A stretch of DNA of 6,283 nt from Chloroflexota bacterium (GTDB lineage: Bacteria > Chloroflexota > Dormibacteria > CF-121): NCBI GenBank assembly GCA_005882525.1, contig VBGO01000123.1, forward strand, positions 1 to 6,283, written 5' to 3'. Positions 5,790 through 6,283 of this stretch are shown here, one piece after another (positions within the stretch are counted from its first letter, which is position 1; each line of letters starts with the position of its first letter). Made by a program: the position numbers and the translations under genes. Under the pieces are notes generated by a model. That model was not told the origin of the DNA. It saw nothing but the letters and a program-made list of their open reading frames with translations, and made no database searches.

Positions 5790-6283
5790 TTGTTTCGGCC
5801 GAAGGCGTTATCGGGCGGGCTGGACCGGCGGGCCAGCTGCATGGTGGTGGTGCATGGCGCCTACACCGCGGCGAACCTGCTCGCCGGCACCTTCCTGGCG
5901 ATCTTCCTCTGGCGTGCCAGCCACAACCTGGCCCCGATCGCGCTCTACAGCGGGCTCAGCGCGCTCATGATTCCCGCGGCGTTCGTCGCCAATGGGCTGG
6001 TCTGGCGGGGGCTGGGCGCGGGCGCCTCGATCCGCCTGGGCCTCTTCGGCTGCGGCTTTTCCTACCTGCTGATCCTGATGCTGGGCAACGAGGCCCCGCA
6101 GTGGGTCGTGGTCCTGGGGCTGCTCCGTGGCGTGGCCGAAGGCTTCTACTGGTCCGGCTTTCACCTGGTCACTTACGACACGACGTCCGACCGGGACCGG
6201 GATCGCTACTTCGGCGCCCAGGCGACGGCCAGCTTGTTCCTGACCGCCACGCTCCCGCCCGCGGCGGGGGCGATCATCGTGGC
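5790..6283 (+). CDS. MFS-type membrane transporter (partial, C-terminus off the right edge)
   Basis: The first 164 residues of an integral membrane protein are present. Hydrophobic segments lie at about residues 17-40, 47-71, 80-98, 103-127 and 143-164, consistent with the N-terminal half of a 12-helix major facilitator. The stretch RGVAEGFYWSGFHLVTYD (113-130), followed by the charged loop TSDRDRDRYFGAQ, resembles a group of poorly characterised MFS proteins. The TTG start at 5790 was chosen because it follows GAGAGGGA at the right distance and includes the hydrophilic lead SGGLDRRA before helix 1. The ATG at 5841 would begin inside helix 1. The gene is transcribed divergently from the diterpene operon across 244 bp, so a shared regulator and a role in exporting the diterpene are possible. 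The substrate is not shown by sequence and the gene could be unrelated. Confidence 0.8.
   Translation, partial: MFRPKALSGGLDRRASCMVVVHGAYTAANLLAGTFLAIFLWRASHNLAPIALYSGLSALMIPAAFVANGLVWRGLGAGASIRLGLFGCGFSYLLILMLGNEAPQWVVVLGLLRGVAEGFYWSGFHLVTYDTTSDRDRDRYFGAQATASLFLTATLPPAAGAIIV

Noticed and set aside
1..6283. CRISPR arrays, tRNA or rRNA genes, insertion sequences, and phage or toxin genes.
   Set aside because: No spaced repeats, cloverleaf-like segments, transposase motifs or terminal inverted repeats were seen. Almost all of the window is accounted for by the five genes.

Overview
The window is high-GC bacterial DNA (roughly two thirds G+C by eye). It holds four tightly packed genes on the minus strand and the start of one divergent gene on the plus strand. 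The protein set suggests an environmental member of Chloroflexota or the related Dormibacterota: a Herpetosiphon-like class II plus class I diterpene synthase pair, a multi-pass GAF-GGDEF-HD-GYP protein and a type 2 IPP isomerase. This assignment is inference; no RNA gene or ribosomal marker confirms it.

Layout, in order of minus-strand transcription from right to left. (1) A class II diterpene cyclase with a DSDD catalytic motif ends at 3998. Its coding region reaches upstream of the first ATG/GTG/TTG codon, to about 5545. (2) A class I terpene synthase with a DDYLE motif and an NSE triad occupies 3100-4017 and overlaps the first gene by 20 bp. (3) A membrane-anchored GAF-GGDEF-HD-GYP protein that should make and/or degrade cyclic di-GMP occupies 670-3090, 9 bp further on. 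(4) The N-terminal two thirds of type 2 isopentenyl-diphosphate isomerase (fni/idi2) starts at 662, 7 bp further on, and runs off the left edge. The spacings of -20, +9 and +7 bp indicate one operon.

The 244-bp divergent intergenic region (5546-5789) contains a near-consensus Shine-Dalgarno sequence for the cyclase gene, a perfect 6-6-6 inverted repeat that looks like an operator, and several GC-rich dyads. To its right, 5790-6283 encodes the first 164 residues of an MFS-type membrane transporter on the plus strand.

Working model (inference): Fni balances IPP and DMAPP for making GGPP, whose synthase is not in the window. The class II enzyme cyclises GGPP to a bicyclic diphosphate, and the class I enzyme ionises that product to the final diterpene. 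The divergent transporter may move the product or a related compound. The unusual element is a complete c-di-GMP signalling protein sitting between the terpene synthase and isoprenoid precursor genes.
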